From: CAVVMA01 sp963830715
GTDB lineage: Bacteria; Desulfobacterota; Binatia; Binatales; Binataceae
Length of the DNA: 64,000 nucleotides
Reading direction: 5' to 3'
Assembly (NCBI GenBank): GCA_963830715.1
Contig: CAWHNS010000024.1
Coordinates: 186,001 to 250,000 of the forward strand
Shown: positions 57,248 through 64,000 of the stretch, piece by piece
How the letters are laid out: every line of letters starts with the position of its first letter
Numbering within the stretch: position 1 is the stretch's first letter
Translations under genes and position numbers: made by a program
Notes under the pieces: generated by a model
What the model was told of the DNA's origin: nothing
Databases searched by the model: none
Seen by the model: only the letters and a program-made list of their open reading frames with translations

Positions 57248-58471
57248 CTATTTCATCATGCCGAGAGCGATCTCCGCGACCCGTCCCGCGGCGCCGGGCC
57301 CGCTAAGCTGGTCGCGCAGGGCACGCAACTGCGCGACAGTCTCGGCGCGGATCCTCCCGGTCAGCAGCGGTTCAGCGGCCCGGACCAGGTTGCGCTCGCT
57401 GACCTGGCCCTGAATCAGCTCGGGCACGATCCGCCGGCCGGCCAGTATATTCGGCATTCCTATGAAATCGACTCCCGTGACCAGCATCCGGCCAAGCAGA
57501 TAGGTGATTGCCGATGTCTTGTAAGCTATCACCATCGGACAGCCCAGTAAGGCAGTCTCGAGGGTTGCGGTGCCCGAGGCCACGAGGGCGGCTTCGCTGG
57601 CGGCGACTATACTATAGGTGTCGCCCTCGATTATATGCACGCCGCTCAAGTCGGTCTTCCCCTCGCGCGCGAGATCGGCGCGAGTCAGCGTCGAAGCGAG
57701 CGCGATCGCCGGGACGAGATTGTGGTCGCGGCAGAGCACGCGCGCCGCGGCGACCATCGGTTTCAGCAGATAGCGTATTTCGGCGCGGCGGCTTCCCGGC
57801 AGTATCGCGAGCAGCCGCGCGTTGGATGCCAGGCCGTGACGTTCGAGCGTCGCGGCGCGCGGCCGGGCTTGCGTGACACGGTCGAGCAGGGGATGGCCTA
57901 CGAAGCTGACGCGCTCGCCAGCGGCCGCGTACAGATCCTTTTCGAACGGCAGGACGACCGCGAGACGATCGGCGCGCTTGATAAGCTTGGGAATCCGCCC
58001 GCGCCGCCACGCCCAGACCTGCGGCGTGATGTAATACAAGACCGGCACGCCGGCCCGCTTTGCGATCCCGGCCAGCACCATGTTGAACTCCGCGAAGTCG
58101 ATCAGAATCAGCAGGTCGGGCCGCCGGCGCCTGAGCATGGTGCGCAGCACCAGGAGCTTGCGCACGGTGCCTGCGATCGTCGAGGCAAGCTCGGCCACTC
58201 CCATGCCCGCGATATCCTCGGTCCTGAACAGCGGGCGCACTCCGGCTTCGCGCATCCTTGCTCCCGCGACTCCGAAAACGTCCGCAGTCGGCGCGCGCGC
58301 GAGGATTTGGGCGGCGAGATCTGCGCCGTGCAGATCGCCCGAAGCCTCGCCGACGACGATCATGATTTGTGCGGGCGCCGCCAAATCGGCGGGTGCGCGG
58401 GCGCGCTGTTCGCCAGTTTCAATCGCCTGCACGGTCTCAGAATTGTGAAGGAAAAAGCGCCGCCGCACCAC
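57248..58471 (-). CDS. lpxB: Lipid-A-disaccharide synthase
   Basis: About 407 residues. GTG 58471 is used but the start is not firm, because the first 35 residues are not conserved-looking. The family begins at IMIVVGEASGDLHGADLAAQ. Further motifs are DLLILIDFAEFNMVLAGIAK, LYYITPQVWAWRRGRIPKL, FVGHPLLDRV and LPGSRRAEIRYLLKP, with KTSAITYLLGRMLVTGVDFI in the C-terminal part. It joins UDP-2,3-diacylglucosamine and lipid X to a disaccharide. It is the first of the second part of the lipid A block. Confidence 0.94.
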   Translation of the reverse strand: MVRRRFFLHNSETVQAIETGEQRARAPADLAAPAQIMIVVGEASGDLHGADLAAQILARAPTADVFGVAGARMREAGVRPLFRTEDIAGMGVAELASTIAGTVRKLLVLRTMLRRRRPDLLILIDFAEFNMVLAGIAKRAGVPVLYYITPQVWAWRRGRIPKLIKRADRLAVVLPFEKDLYAAAGERVSFVGHPLLDRVTQARPRAATLERHGLASNARLLAILPGSRRAEIRYLLKPMVAAARVLCRDHNLVPAIALASTLTRADLAREGKTDLSGVHIIEGDTYSIVAASEAALVASGTATLETALLGCPMVIAYKTSAITYLLGRMLVTGVDFIGMPNILAGRRIVPELIQGQVSERNLVRAAEPLLTGRIRAETVAQLRALRDQLSGPGAAGRVAEIALGMMK

Positions 58472-58537
58472 TCGCGGAGCGCACCCGTGATCGCTTGGAC
58501 CGGCGCGGCGGACCCGATTCGTGTCTCTCCGGATCGG

Positions 58538-59188
58538 TCACCCCGTGCCGAGCGCCTTTTTCATGTCTTCCACGATTCGCTCGGGTTTCGCGACCGATCC
58601 GTTGTACTCGCGCAGCTCGCGTCCGTCACGGCCGACCAGGAACATATCGGCGACATGGCCGATCGTGCCGTCCGAATCGTGCTCGCGCTGCAGCTTGAAC
58701 GCGCTCATCACACGGTCGATCTCGGCGGGTGAGCCGGTGACGAACTCCCATCCTTTTTCGTCCGCGCCCTGATCCTTCGAGTACTTGAGCATGTCCTGCG
58801 GAGTGTCGTGCTCGGGATCGACCGAGACCGAGAGCATCCCGACCTTGGAGCCAAGATCCGGCCCGAGCCGGAGCGCGACGTTGGCGAACTTCGCAGTAAG
58901 CATCAGGCAAGGGCCGGGACAGGAGGTGAAGATGAAATCCACCAGGACGGGTTTTCCTTTGAGCGAGTCGAGCGAGAAGCTTTGGCCGTGCTGATCGACG
59001 AGGTTGCTTTTCGGCAGGCAGTCGCCCTTGCCGGCGATCTGGTAGTCTCCCGGCTCTTCATTGCCGGTCACCGCGTCGCCCGAATGGCATCCCGCGGCGG
59101 CTGTGACACATCCGAGAATGGCAAGCATCGCGAGCGCCAATTTCCGGCGCGAGTTCGAGACAAATCTCACTTCATAGTGACTAAGCAT
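58538..59188 (-). CDS. SCO1/SenC-family copper chaperone or redox lipoprotein
   Basis: 216 residues from ATG 59188, with AGGAGA upstream. The N-terminus has a lipobox-like TAAAGC after a hydrophobic stretch. Copper ligands are TSCPGPCLML (C-x3-C) and GHVADMFLVGRDGRE (His). SCO proteins deliver copper to cytochrome c oxidase or act as thiol-disulfide enzymes in the periplasm. It starts 11 bases after the MauE stop and ends the redox module before lpxB. Confidence 0.92.
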   Translation of the reverse strand: MLSHYEVRFVSNSRRKLALAMLAILGCVTAAAGCHSGDAVTGNEEPGDYQIAGKGDCLPKSNLVDQHGQSFSLDSLKGKPVLVDFIFTSCPGPCLMLTAKFANVALRLGPDLGSKVGMLSVSVDPEHDTPQDMLKYSKDQGADEKGWEFVTGSPAEIDRVMSAFKLQREHDSDGTIGHVADMFLVGRDGRELREYNGSVAKPERIVEDMKKALGTG

Positions 59189-59199
59189 TTTCGATTCTC

Positions 59200-59703
59200 C
59201 TACAAGCCGGGATCGAGGCGCGTTGCTGATGATCGCGCCGCCACGGTTTTATATTGGGTCACTGGATTGATAGCCGGACTCCTGAATCTGTACGCGAGGA
59301 GGGCGCCGGCCAGGAGCAGAAGGTCGCGGCCGAGGTCCTGCCAGGTTGACCACTCCGAGGGCTTTCCGGCGCCGAAGCATCCGCAGTCAACCTTGATTCC
59401 CCGCGCCAGCGCGGAAGTGAGCGCGATCAGGAAGATACCGCACATCATGATCACCGCCAGCGAGGCCACCCGGCGCGGCCATCCGATGATCAGGAGCGCG
59501 CCGGAAAGGGTCTCGAAAGCCGGCAATCCCAACGCCAGCAACACGATCAGCGCTTCGGGCAGGATCCGGAATGACGCGATGTTGTCGGCGAATTGTTGCG
59601 GCTCGCCTGACTTTATCCAGCCCGCGTACACGAAGGTGCCGCCGATCGCGAGCCGCACTGCAAAATCGAACCAACGATTCCCGACTATCGATCGCCAATT
59701 CAT
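59200..59703 (-). CDS. MauE/DoxX-type membrane protein
   Basis: About 167 residues from ATG 59703. Four membrane spans include GGTFVYAGWIKSGEPQQFAD near the start, and KVDCGCFGAGKPSEWSTWQD holds the paired Cys typical of the MauE family. MauE is needed for assembly of redox enzymes, perhaps for disulfide formation. It overlaps the rhodanese gene and precedes the SCO gene. Confidence 0.88.
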   Translation of the reverse strand: MNWRSIVGNRWFDFAVRLAIGGTFVYAGWIKSGEPQQFADNIASFRILPEALIVLLALGLPAFETLSGALLIIGWPRRVASLAVIMMCGIFLIALTSALARGIKVDCGCFGAGKPSEWSTWQDLGRDLLLLAGALLAYRFRSPAINPVTQYKTVAARSSATRLDPGL

Positions 59704-60260
59704 CGTTCTGGACCAACCTCCGCCGGCAATCCGGCCTCCTGCCATCCCGGCCACCCGCCCTTGAAAATCTTGACCCGCGCGAAGCCAAGCATGACCAGTG
59801 CGTTCGCGACCATCTTGCTATCTTTGCAATCCTCGCCCGAACAATACACCACTACATTCCTGTCTTTGGCCGATGCCAAAACGGTATGGAGCCGTGCGTA
59901 ATCGGCGGCGAAGTCCTCGCGCGACAGATTGAGCGCGCCGGGCACGTGGCCCATCCGGTAGAACTCGGCGGGCCGCGCGTCGAGGACCAGCACGCTCTTT
60001 TGCGCGACCTGGGAGCGAAGGTCGGCGAGGCTCACCTCGTCGATCTCGACCGGAGTGGACGATACCTGCGTGACCAGGGTTGCGAGCTGTGCCTGGAGCC
60101 TCTGGGCGGGGCTCTGATACGTCAGCGGAATCGGATGCGGCCTCGTCCGATTGATCCCGATTCCGGCCAGAATCGCGATTCCCGCCAACAGCATCACGCC
60201 CGCGAAATCCCGGAGCAGTTGCATCGGGTCAATCCAGCGAGTGATCGCGCCGGGGCTCAC
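59700..60260 (-). CDS. Membrane-anchored rhodanese-domain protein
   Basis: 186 residues from GTG 60260. The first 35 residues contain a membrane helix (GVMLLAGIAILAGIGI). The rest is a rhodanese domain: VLVLDARPAEFYRMGHVPGA, then VVVYCSGEDCKDSKMVANAL, with the active-site Cys in YCSGEDC, and IFKGGWPGWQEAGLPAE. It probably handles sulfur in the periplasm. It overlaps the TlpA and MauE genes by four bases on each side. Confidence 0.88.
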   Translation of the reverse strand: MSPGAITRWIDPMQLLRDFAGVMLLAGIAILAGIGINRTRPHPIPLTYQSPAQRLQAQLATLVTQVSSTPVEIDEVSLADLRSQVAQKSVLVLDARPAEFYRMGHVPGALNLSREDFAADYARLHTVLASAKDRNVVVYCSGEDCKDSKMVANALVMLGFARVKIFKGGWPGWQEAGLPAEVGPER

Positions 60261-60841
60261 GAGCCCTCCTTTGCCGCGAAGCCGGCTCGATCCGGCGAAT
60301 CGAGGCTTGCTGGTTTCCGCGGCAGCAGCGGGCGCACCAGATCGGCGAGCGCGCGGGCGGTTAGGGGCGTCTTGTCAGGGGTGAATTCGGCGCGCACGAT
60401 ACCGTTGGGGTCGACGACATATGTAATCGGCAGGACTCGGGGCGGGGCGAAACCGTTTGCCGAGGCCTCATCCAGCATCGCAGCCGGATAGCTGAATGAT
60501 CGCATGACCTTGCGCACTTCTGCCCGATCGTGTGGGCGGTCCACGCTCACTCCGATCATCTCCAGACCATCAGTATGATAACGCCGGTAGAGGTCGTCCA
60601 GAATGGGCATCTCCTGGCGACAGGGCAGGCACCAGGTGGCCCAGAAGTTCACGATCACCACCTTCCCCCGCATCGCGTTCAGATCGAAGGTCTGACCCGC
60701 CAGTTCCTTGACCGCCAGCGCCGGCGCCGTCTGACCGACATCGGCGGCCGCGAAAGCGCTGCCGAGCGCATCGACTCCGCCGCCGACCGCGATCGACAAA
60801 AGTACCAGAGCGCACGCGGACGCCCTTTTCCTAGAAGTCAT
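60257..60841 (-). CDS. TlpA-type exported thioredoxin
   Basis: 194 residues from ATG 60841. An N-terminal hydrophobic leader ending near GSAFAA precedes the thioredoxin fold: GKVVIVNFWATWCLPCRQEM, with the WCLPC redox motif, and PITYVVDPNGIVRAEF. It reduces periplasmic disulfides, for example in cytochrome c or SCO assembly. Overlaps the rhodanese gene and the beta-barrel gene. Confidence 0.93.
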   Translation of the reverse strand: MTSRKRASACALVLLSIAVGGGVDALGSAFAAADVGQTAPALAVKELAGQTFDLNAMRGKVVIVNFWATWCLPCRQEMPILDDLYRRYHTDGLEMIGVSVDRPHDRAEVRKVMRSFSYPAAMLDEASANGFAPPRVLPITYVVDPNGIVRAEFTPDKTPLTARALADLVRPLLPRKPASLDSPDRAGFAAKEGS

Positions 60842-61829
60842 AACTCACGATGCTCTTGAGCAGGACCGGCGCGGTCAGTTGGTTGCCATTCATGTTCTGG
60901 TACACGGGGACTTCGGCATCCAGGTACAGTCTCAGGACAGGAATCTTGATCTCGATGCCGGCGGCGAGGAGGAGGCGCGTGTAGCCGCTGTCGGGGGCAT
61001 TGGAAGCCGAGCCACTGTCCTTCGCACGGTCGGAGAGAAGAAGCGACAGGAGCGGAGCGAGGTTCCTGATGAAGCTGCCGACAGCGCCGATGTTATAGTA
61101 ACCTCCGACTGCCGCATCAAACTCTTTGCCGGGAATGTAATGGTCTCGAGTTATAAATTCCTGCTGAAAGAGCATCTGCGAAAACCATCCGAAAGAACGA
61201 TCCATCAGGGTCCACGGAATTGTCCCTTGATGATAGGCGCCAAGCAGCAGGTCGGTGCTTCCGCTGCCGATCTCGGTGTCCCGATCGAAGTTCGGATAAG
61301 TGTAATCGCCGCTGGGCAGCTTCAGGCCTGCGAGCAGGCCGGTTGACATGTCCTCCTGCAGCCCCGTGTACATGCCATAGATCCGCACGTCGCCGAGGGC
61401 GTCATGCGTGAAGCCCTGAATCTGTCCCTGGTCGCCGGTGGTCTTGAAATAGCGGGACCAATAAGGGATTTCCGCCATCACCCCCCAGTTGCGGTTGATC
61501 ATGTACTCAGCGCCGAGGGTCACGAAGTGCGTGCGGATTACCTTGTCCGAATTGGCCGCGGCGGAAGCTATCTGGCTCGAATGCCAGTTGAGGTACTGAT
61601 CCATGAAATCGTACTCGAGCCACGCCGTGCCGCCGGCGCCTTCGGGAAACAAAGACGAGGTTCCCACCTCGAAGACCCCGCATCCGCAGGCACACGCCCG
61701 GCAGAGGCCGGGTGTCAGCACTACCAGAAGAATCGCCGCCGCGAGCAACGCTTTGCAGGTCTTTAACCGGCGTTCCGGACCGTCGCGGCTGACGGACCTT
61801 GCCGTGTTTCGGATTGCCGAACAGGACAT
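60831..61829 (-). CDS. Outer-membrane beta-barrel-like protein with CxCGCG N-terminus
   Basis: About 332 residues from ATG 61829, with GGAG upstream. A signal peptide ends near LTPGLCRA, and the mature protein starts with a Cys-rich CACGCGVFEVGTSSLFP. The rest has alternating aromatic and polar strands (YLNWHSSQIASA, VTLGAEYMINRNWGVMAEIP, GSTDLLLGAYHQ, IPVLRLYLDAEVPVYQNMNG), ending in Phe as many barrel proteins do. It is likely an outer-membrane transporter-type protein. The Cys motif suggests metal or thiol chemistry tied to the neighbours. No family name is certain. Confidence 0.75.
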   Translation of the reverse strand: MSCSAIRNTARSVSRDGPERRLKTCKALLAAAILLVVLTPGLCRACACGCGVFEVGTSSLFPEGAGGTAWLEYDFMDQYLNWHSSQIASAAANSDKVIRTHFVTLGAEYMINRNWGVMAEIPYWSRYFKTTGDQGQIQGFTHDALGDVRIYGMYTGLQEDMSTGLLAGLKLPSGDYTYPNFDRDTEIGSGSTDLLLGAYHQGTIPWTLMDRSFGWFSQMLFQQEFITRDHYIPGKEFDAAVGGYYNIGAVGSFIRNLAPLLSLLLSDRAKDSGSASNAPDSGYTRLLLAAGIEIKIPVLRLYLDAEVPVYQNMNGNQLTAPVLLKSIVSYDF

Positions 61830-61938
61830 CAGTCTTCTCCTCGTGAACTCCAGCGCCCAACGCGCCAGCGCTGTGCGCAAAACCTTCTCGGCGGGTGCTC
61901 AGGCACGCGCGCGAGCGGACGCGGAAAATCGATCGCAG

Positions 61939-62277
61939 CTAGGAGATAGTCCTGGGCGGCGGCGGATCGGGAGCTTCGAGGAGGCGGGCCGGCGACGCCG
62001 GGTCTTCTTCTACGGCGCCGTCAAGTTGCGGCAGCGGTTCGATCGATCGCCCGGTGGGGAGCAGCGAAACCAACGAAGGAGCCGAGCCGCTATCGAGCGA
62101 TTGAAGCGGGTGACAGATGTCCAGCGTAAATGCCGGTCCCGAATTCGCGATCGGGGCGACCGCTACGACCGGGAGGCTCGTTAGCAGAAGCGCAAGCGCC
62201 ATGACGGCGTGAAGCAGTTTCGCGCCGTCCCGCGCGGTCGATCGCTTCGGCGTGGCTATCAATCTCAATGGGTCCAC
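61939..62277 (-). CDS. Small exported protein of unknown function
   Basis: 112 residues from GTG 62277. A leader (LHAVMALALLLTSLPVVAVA) is followed by about 75 residues with a single Cys in TLDICHPLQSLDSGS and a Pro-rich tail. It fits between the beta-barrel gene and the DUF2318 gene, a few bases from the latter, and so belongs to the same operon. The CHPLQS segment is typical of small proteins near metal-handling operons, but I cannot name a family. Confidence 0.65.
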   Translation of the reverse strand: MDPLRLIATPKRSTARDGAKLLHAVMALALLLTSLPVVAVAPIANSGPAFTLDICHPLQSLDSGSAPSLVSLLPTGRSIEPLPQLDGAVEEDPASPARLLEAPDPPPPRTIS

Positions 62278-62281
62278 GATT

Positions 62282-62731
62282 TCAAAACAGGGCCCGTCCC
62301 GCGATCAAATCAGTTATCCTGATTTTCGCGGTGGTGCCCTCCTCACGATGGGCCAGGCTCACCGGCACGCACGACGCCTTGCCGCTGGTCATCCGCTCGA
62401 TCGGATAGCGGTTGCCGCACGCCCGGCAGATCAATTCGCCGTGCGAGGTCGCATAGCCCTTATGATAGCCGGAGCATCGACGGCATGCGTCGAATACCGA
62501 ACGCACTTTGCCGTCCTCGCCACGCGCCAGCACGAATCGGATCCGGCGCCCTGCATCGCCCGCGTAGCAAAACTTCTCGGCCTGCCCGGCCATGAGGTGA
62601 TCCAGGTTGATGCTCAGCACATCGGTTCCACTGACTATCGTGCATCGCTCGCCCCGCATCGCGACGGCCGCAGCCGCCGTGAGCAGGATGAACAAGCCGG
62701 CGAAGATCCTGCCATTAGAACGCAAGCGCAT
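62282..62731 (-). CDS. DUF2318 FtrD-like Fe-S/metal protein
   Basis: 149 residues from ATG 62731. A membrane leader (GRIFAGLFILLTAAAAVAM) is followed by the family pattern: FDACRRCSGYHKGYATS, ELICRACGNRYPIERM and SGKASCVPVSLAH. Cys pairs CxxC and a third Cys fit a metal or Fe-S site. Family members occur with FTR1 iron transport. Here the partners are the thioredoxin, rhodanese and SCO proteins. This is the first gene of the module on this strand, 64 bases after the Gfo/Idh-type gene. Confidence 0.85.
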   Translation of the reverse strand: MRLRSNGRIFAGLFILLTAAAAVAMRGERCTIVSGTDVLSINLDHLMAGQAEKFCYAGDAGRRIRFVLARGEDGKVRSVFDACRRCSGYHKGYATSHGELICRACGNRYPIERMTSGKASCVPVSLAHREEGTTAKIRITDLIAGRALF

Positions 62732-62795
62732 TACAGAAGATCGTTATCGCGCAGGCATCGGCCGGTCAATGACGCGCGGTAAACAGAGATTCTCC

Positions 62796-63749
62796 TCACT
62801 GCTGCATCGCGTTGCGGATTCGCTCGCAGGCTTCGATCACGCGCAGGCCGTCGCGGGCGCTGACCACGGGGGTCTCGCGGGTGCGGACGCATCGGATAAA
62901 CGCGTTGATTTCGTCGGCCAGCGGATCGCCCTGGCCAAGATCGATTTGCTCGGCGGAGATGGTCGGATAACCGCCTTCCGATTGCGGCGCAGTCTTGCGA
63001 TAGACCTGGATCCGGCGCGCGTCGTAATCGACCGACACGTACGCGTCGGGCTGGAAGAAGCGGATCTTGCGTTCGCGCCGCGGCGCGACCCGGCTGGCGT
63101 TGAGGTTCGCGATTGTGCCGTCGGAGAATCGGATCCGGGCATTGGCGACATCGATCGTGTCGGTCAGGACGGCGACTCCGAGCGCCTCGACGGACGCGAT
63201 CTCGGCGCCGGTAATGAACAGGACGACATCCAGGTCGTGGATCATCAGGTCGAGGATCACGTCGACGTCGGTGCCGCGCTCCGTGAACGGCGCGAGGCGA
63301 TGGCACTCGATGAACCGCGGCGATGTGACGATCGAGTGAAGGCGCACGATCGCAGGGTTGAAACGCTCGAGATGTCCGATCTGGAGGACGCGCCGGGACT
63401 TCTCGGCCAGCCCAGCCAGGTCCTGCGCCTCGCGAATCGTTGCCGTCATCGGCTTTTCGAGCAGCACGTCGATTCCCGCCGACAGAAGCTCGGAGGCGAT
63501 CTCGTGATGGGTCACGCAGGGAGTGGCAACGGTTGCCAGGTCGACCGTGCCCTTCAACCTGTGTGCGAGCTCGCGGTAATCGCCGAGCGGCTTGGAGCTA
63601 TGCGCCGAAGCGACTTTGGCGGCGGCGCCGGCGTCGATGTCGACGACGTATTGGAGCCGAACGCCGGCGGCAGTCGCATACTTGGCGGCGTGCAGCGAGC
63701 CCAGCCTGCCCGCTCCGACTACAGCCGCGCGAAGCTCATTCGAAGCCAT
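62796..63749 (-). CDS. Gfo/Idh/MocA-family oxidoreductase (GnnA-like by context)
   Basis: 317 residues from ATG 63749. AAVVGAGRLGSLHAAKYATA is the NAD motif, VLLEKPMTATIREAQDLAGL holds the family EKP, and RFNPAIVRLHS follows. Its N-terminus overlaps lpxI by 14 bases. In lipid A operons such a gene often is gnnA, which makes 3-keto-UDP-GlcNAc for 3-amino lipid A, or a related oxidoreductase. No gnnB aminotransferase is visible here, so the symbol is not given. Confidence 0.85.
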   Translation of the reverse strand: MASNELRAAVVGAGRLGSLHAAKYATAAGVRLQYVVDIDAGAAAKVASAHSSKPLGDYRELAHRLKGTVDLATVATPCVTHHEIASELLSAGIDVLLEKPMTATIREAQDLAGLAEKSRRVLQIGHLERFNPAIVRLHSIVTSPRFIECHRLAPFTERGTDVDVILDLMIHDLDVVLFITGAEIASVEALGVAVLTDTIDVANARIRFSDGTIANLNASRVAPRRERKIRFFQPDAYVSVDYDARRIQVYRKTAPQSEGGYPTISAEQIDLGQGDPLADEINAFIRCVRTRETPVVSARDGLRVIEACERIRNAMQQ

Positions 63750-64000
63750 AGACGGTTATCTGCGCATGCCGCGCCATCGTGAGCGTTCGCTCGCGGTCCA
63801 GGATAAGAGCGCGTCCCGCTTCCACGCCGATTACCGCCGCGCCGATTCGGCCCAGAAGCTCGATTGTGCCGGGACCGATCGCGGGACGGTCGAAGCGCAG
63901 GTCCTGTCCGGGCTTGGCGGCTTTGGCGATCACCAGCCCCTTTCCGCAAAGATCGGCGGCGCGCCGCAGCGCCGCGTCGGTGCCCTCGACCGCTTCGATC
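63736..64000 (-). CDS. lpxI: UDP-2,3-diacylglucosamine pyrophosphatase LpxI, 5' end cut by window edge
   Basis: The last 87 residues of a frame that enters at the window edge and stops at 63736. IEAVEGTDAALRRAADLCGK, then IAKAAKPGQDLRFDRPAIGP, then GAAVIGVEAGRALILDRERT, matches the C-terminal half of LpxI, which hydrolyses UDP-diacylglucosamine to lipid X. The full protein is usually about 270 residues. It is the upstream part of the lipid A operon, before the Gfo/Idh gene. Confidence 0.88.
   Translation of the reverse strand, partial: IEAVEGTDAALRRAADLCGKGLVIAKAAKPGQDLRFDRPAIGPGTIELLGRIGAAVIGVEAGRALILDRERTLTMARHAQITVYGFE

Noticed and set aside
1..64000. tRNA, rRNA and CRISPR features
   Set aside because: I scanned for TTCGA-type T-loops, long rRNA-like stretches and regularly spaced repeats and saw none that I could support. 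A short tRNA could still be missed by eye.

Overview
The window is GC-rich DNA from a Gram-negative bacterium. It carries a lipid A/Kdo gene block (lpxI, lpxB, msbA, waaA, lpxK), heptosyltransferase and Kdo-kinase-like genes, and many exported proteins with signal peptides. The rest of the gene set (F420-type luciferase-like oxidoreductase, cytochrome P450, DUF1329 protein, partial nuo cluster, menA) fits an uncultured deltaproteobacterial-type lineage such as Candidatus Binatota. That placement is inference from gene content only. No rRNA, tRNA or CRISPR array was recognised.

Layout. 1-11161: an IclR regulator cut by the window edge, a methyltransferase/VOC pair, a CDP-alcohol phosphatidyltransferase, a GH38 alpha-mannosidase, a biotin carboxylase plus biotin-carrier pair, a cold-shock protein, a nitroreductase and a YkgJ-type protein. 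11236-14949: a large secreted protein with a subtilase-like domain and FG-GAP-like repeats. 14982-20046: a tightly overlapping minus-strand operon encoding an NMT1-like binding protein, a GT28/CGA-synthase-like glycosyltransferase, a HemW-like radical SAM enzyme and a GT4-methyltransferase fusion. This is the best candidate here for an undescribed pathway. 20088-28975: peroxiredoxin, ilvE, pcnB, two adjacent toxin-antitoxin pairs (MntA/HepT and BrnT/HTH), a second CDP-alcohol transferase, a DHH phosphoesterase and small redox or membrane proteins. 29039-34871: a catabolic-looking minus-strand operon (LLM oxidoreductase, AtzG-like protein, amidase, SDR, P450, queD) next to an ArsR-DUF2087 regulator. 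34947-35037: a miniature IS110-type remnant. 35092-40026: menA, a membrane protein, a MurU/AmgK-like sugar recycling pair and a DUF1329 protein. 40282-42367: nuoA, nuoC and nuoD without nuoB. 42514-50682: a plus-strand run of LPS assembly genes followed by yicC, gmk, rel and ridA. 50716-64000: a minus-strand lipid A operon, into which a seven-gene periplasmic redox/metal module (SCO1, MauE, rhodanese, TlpA, a beta-barrel protein, a small exported protein and DUF2318) is inserted.

A property of the whole window affects every call. About 25 single-base-type frameshifts interrupt otherwise well-conserved genes, including nuoD, lpxK, rel, ilvE and yicC. Both frames remain intact on either side of each break and the breaks often sit in short G or C runs. 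I treat these as consensus-sequence errors, not pseudogenes, and give the full span of each gene with the approximate break point.
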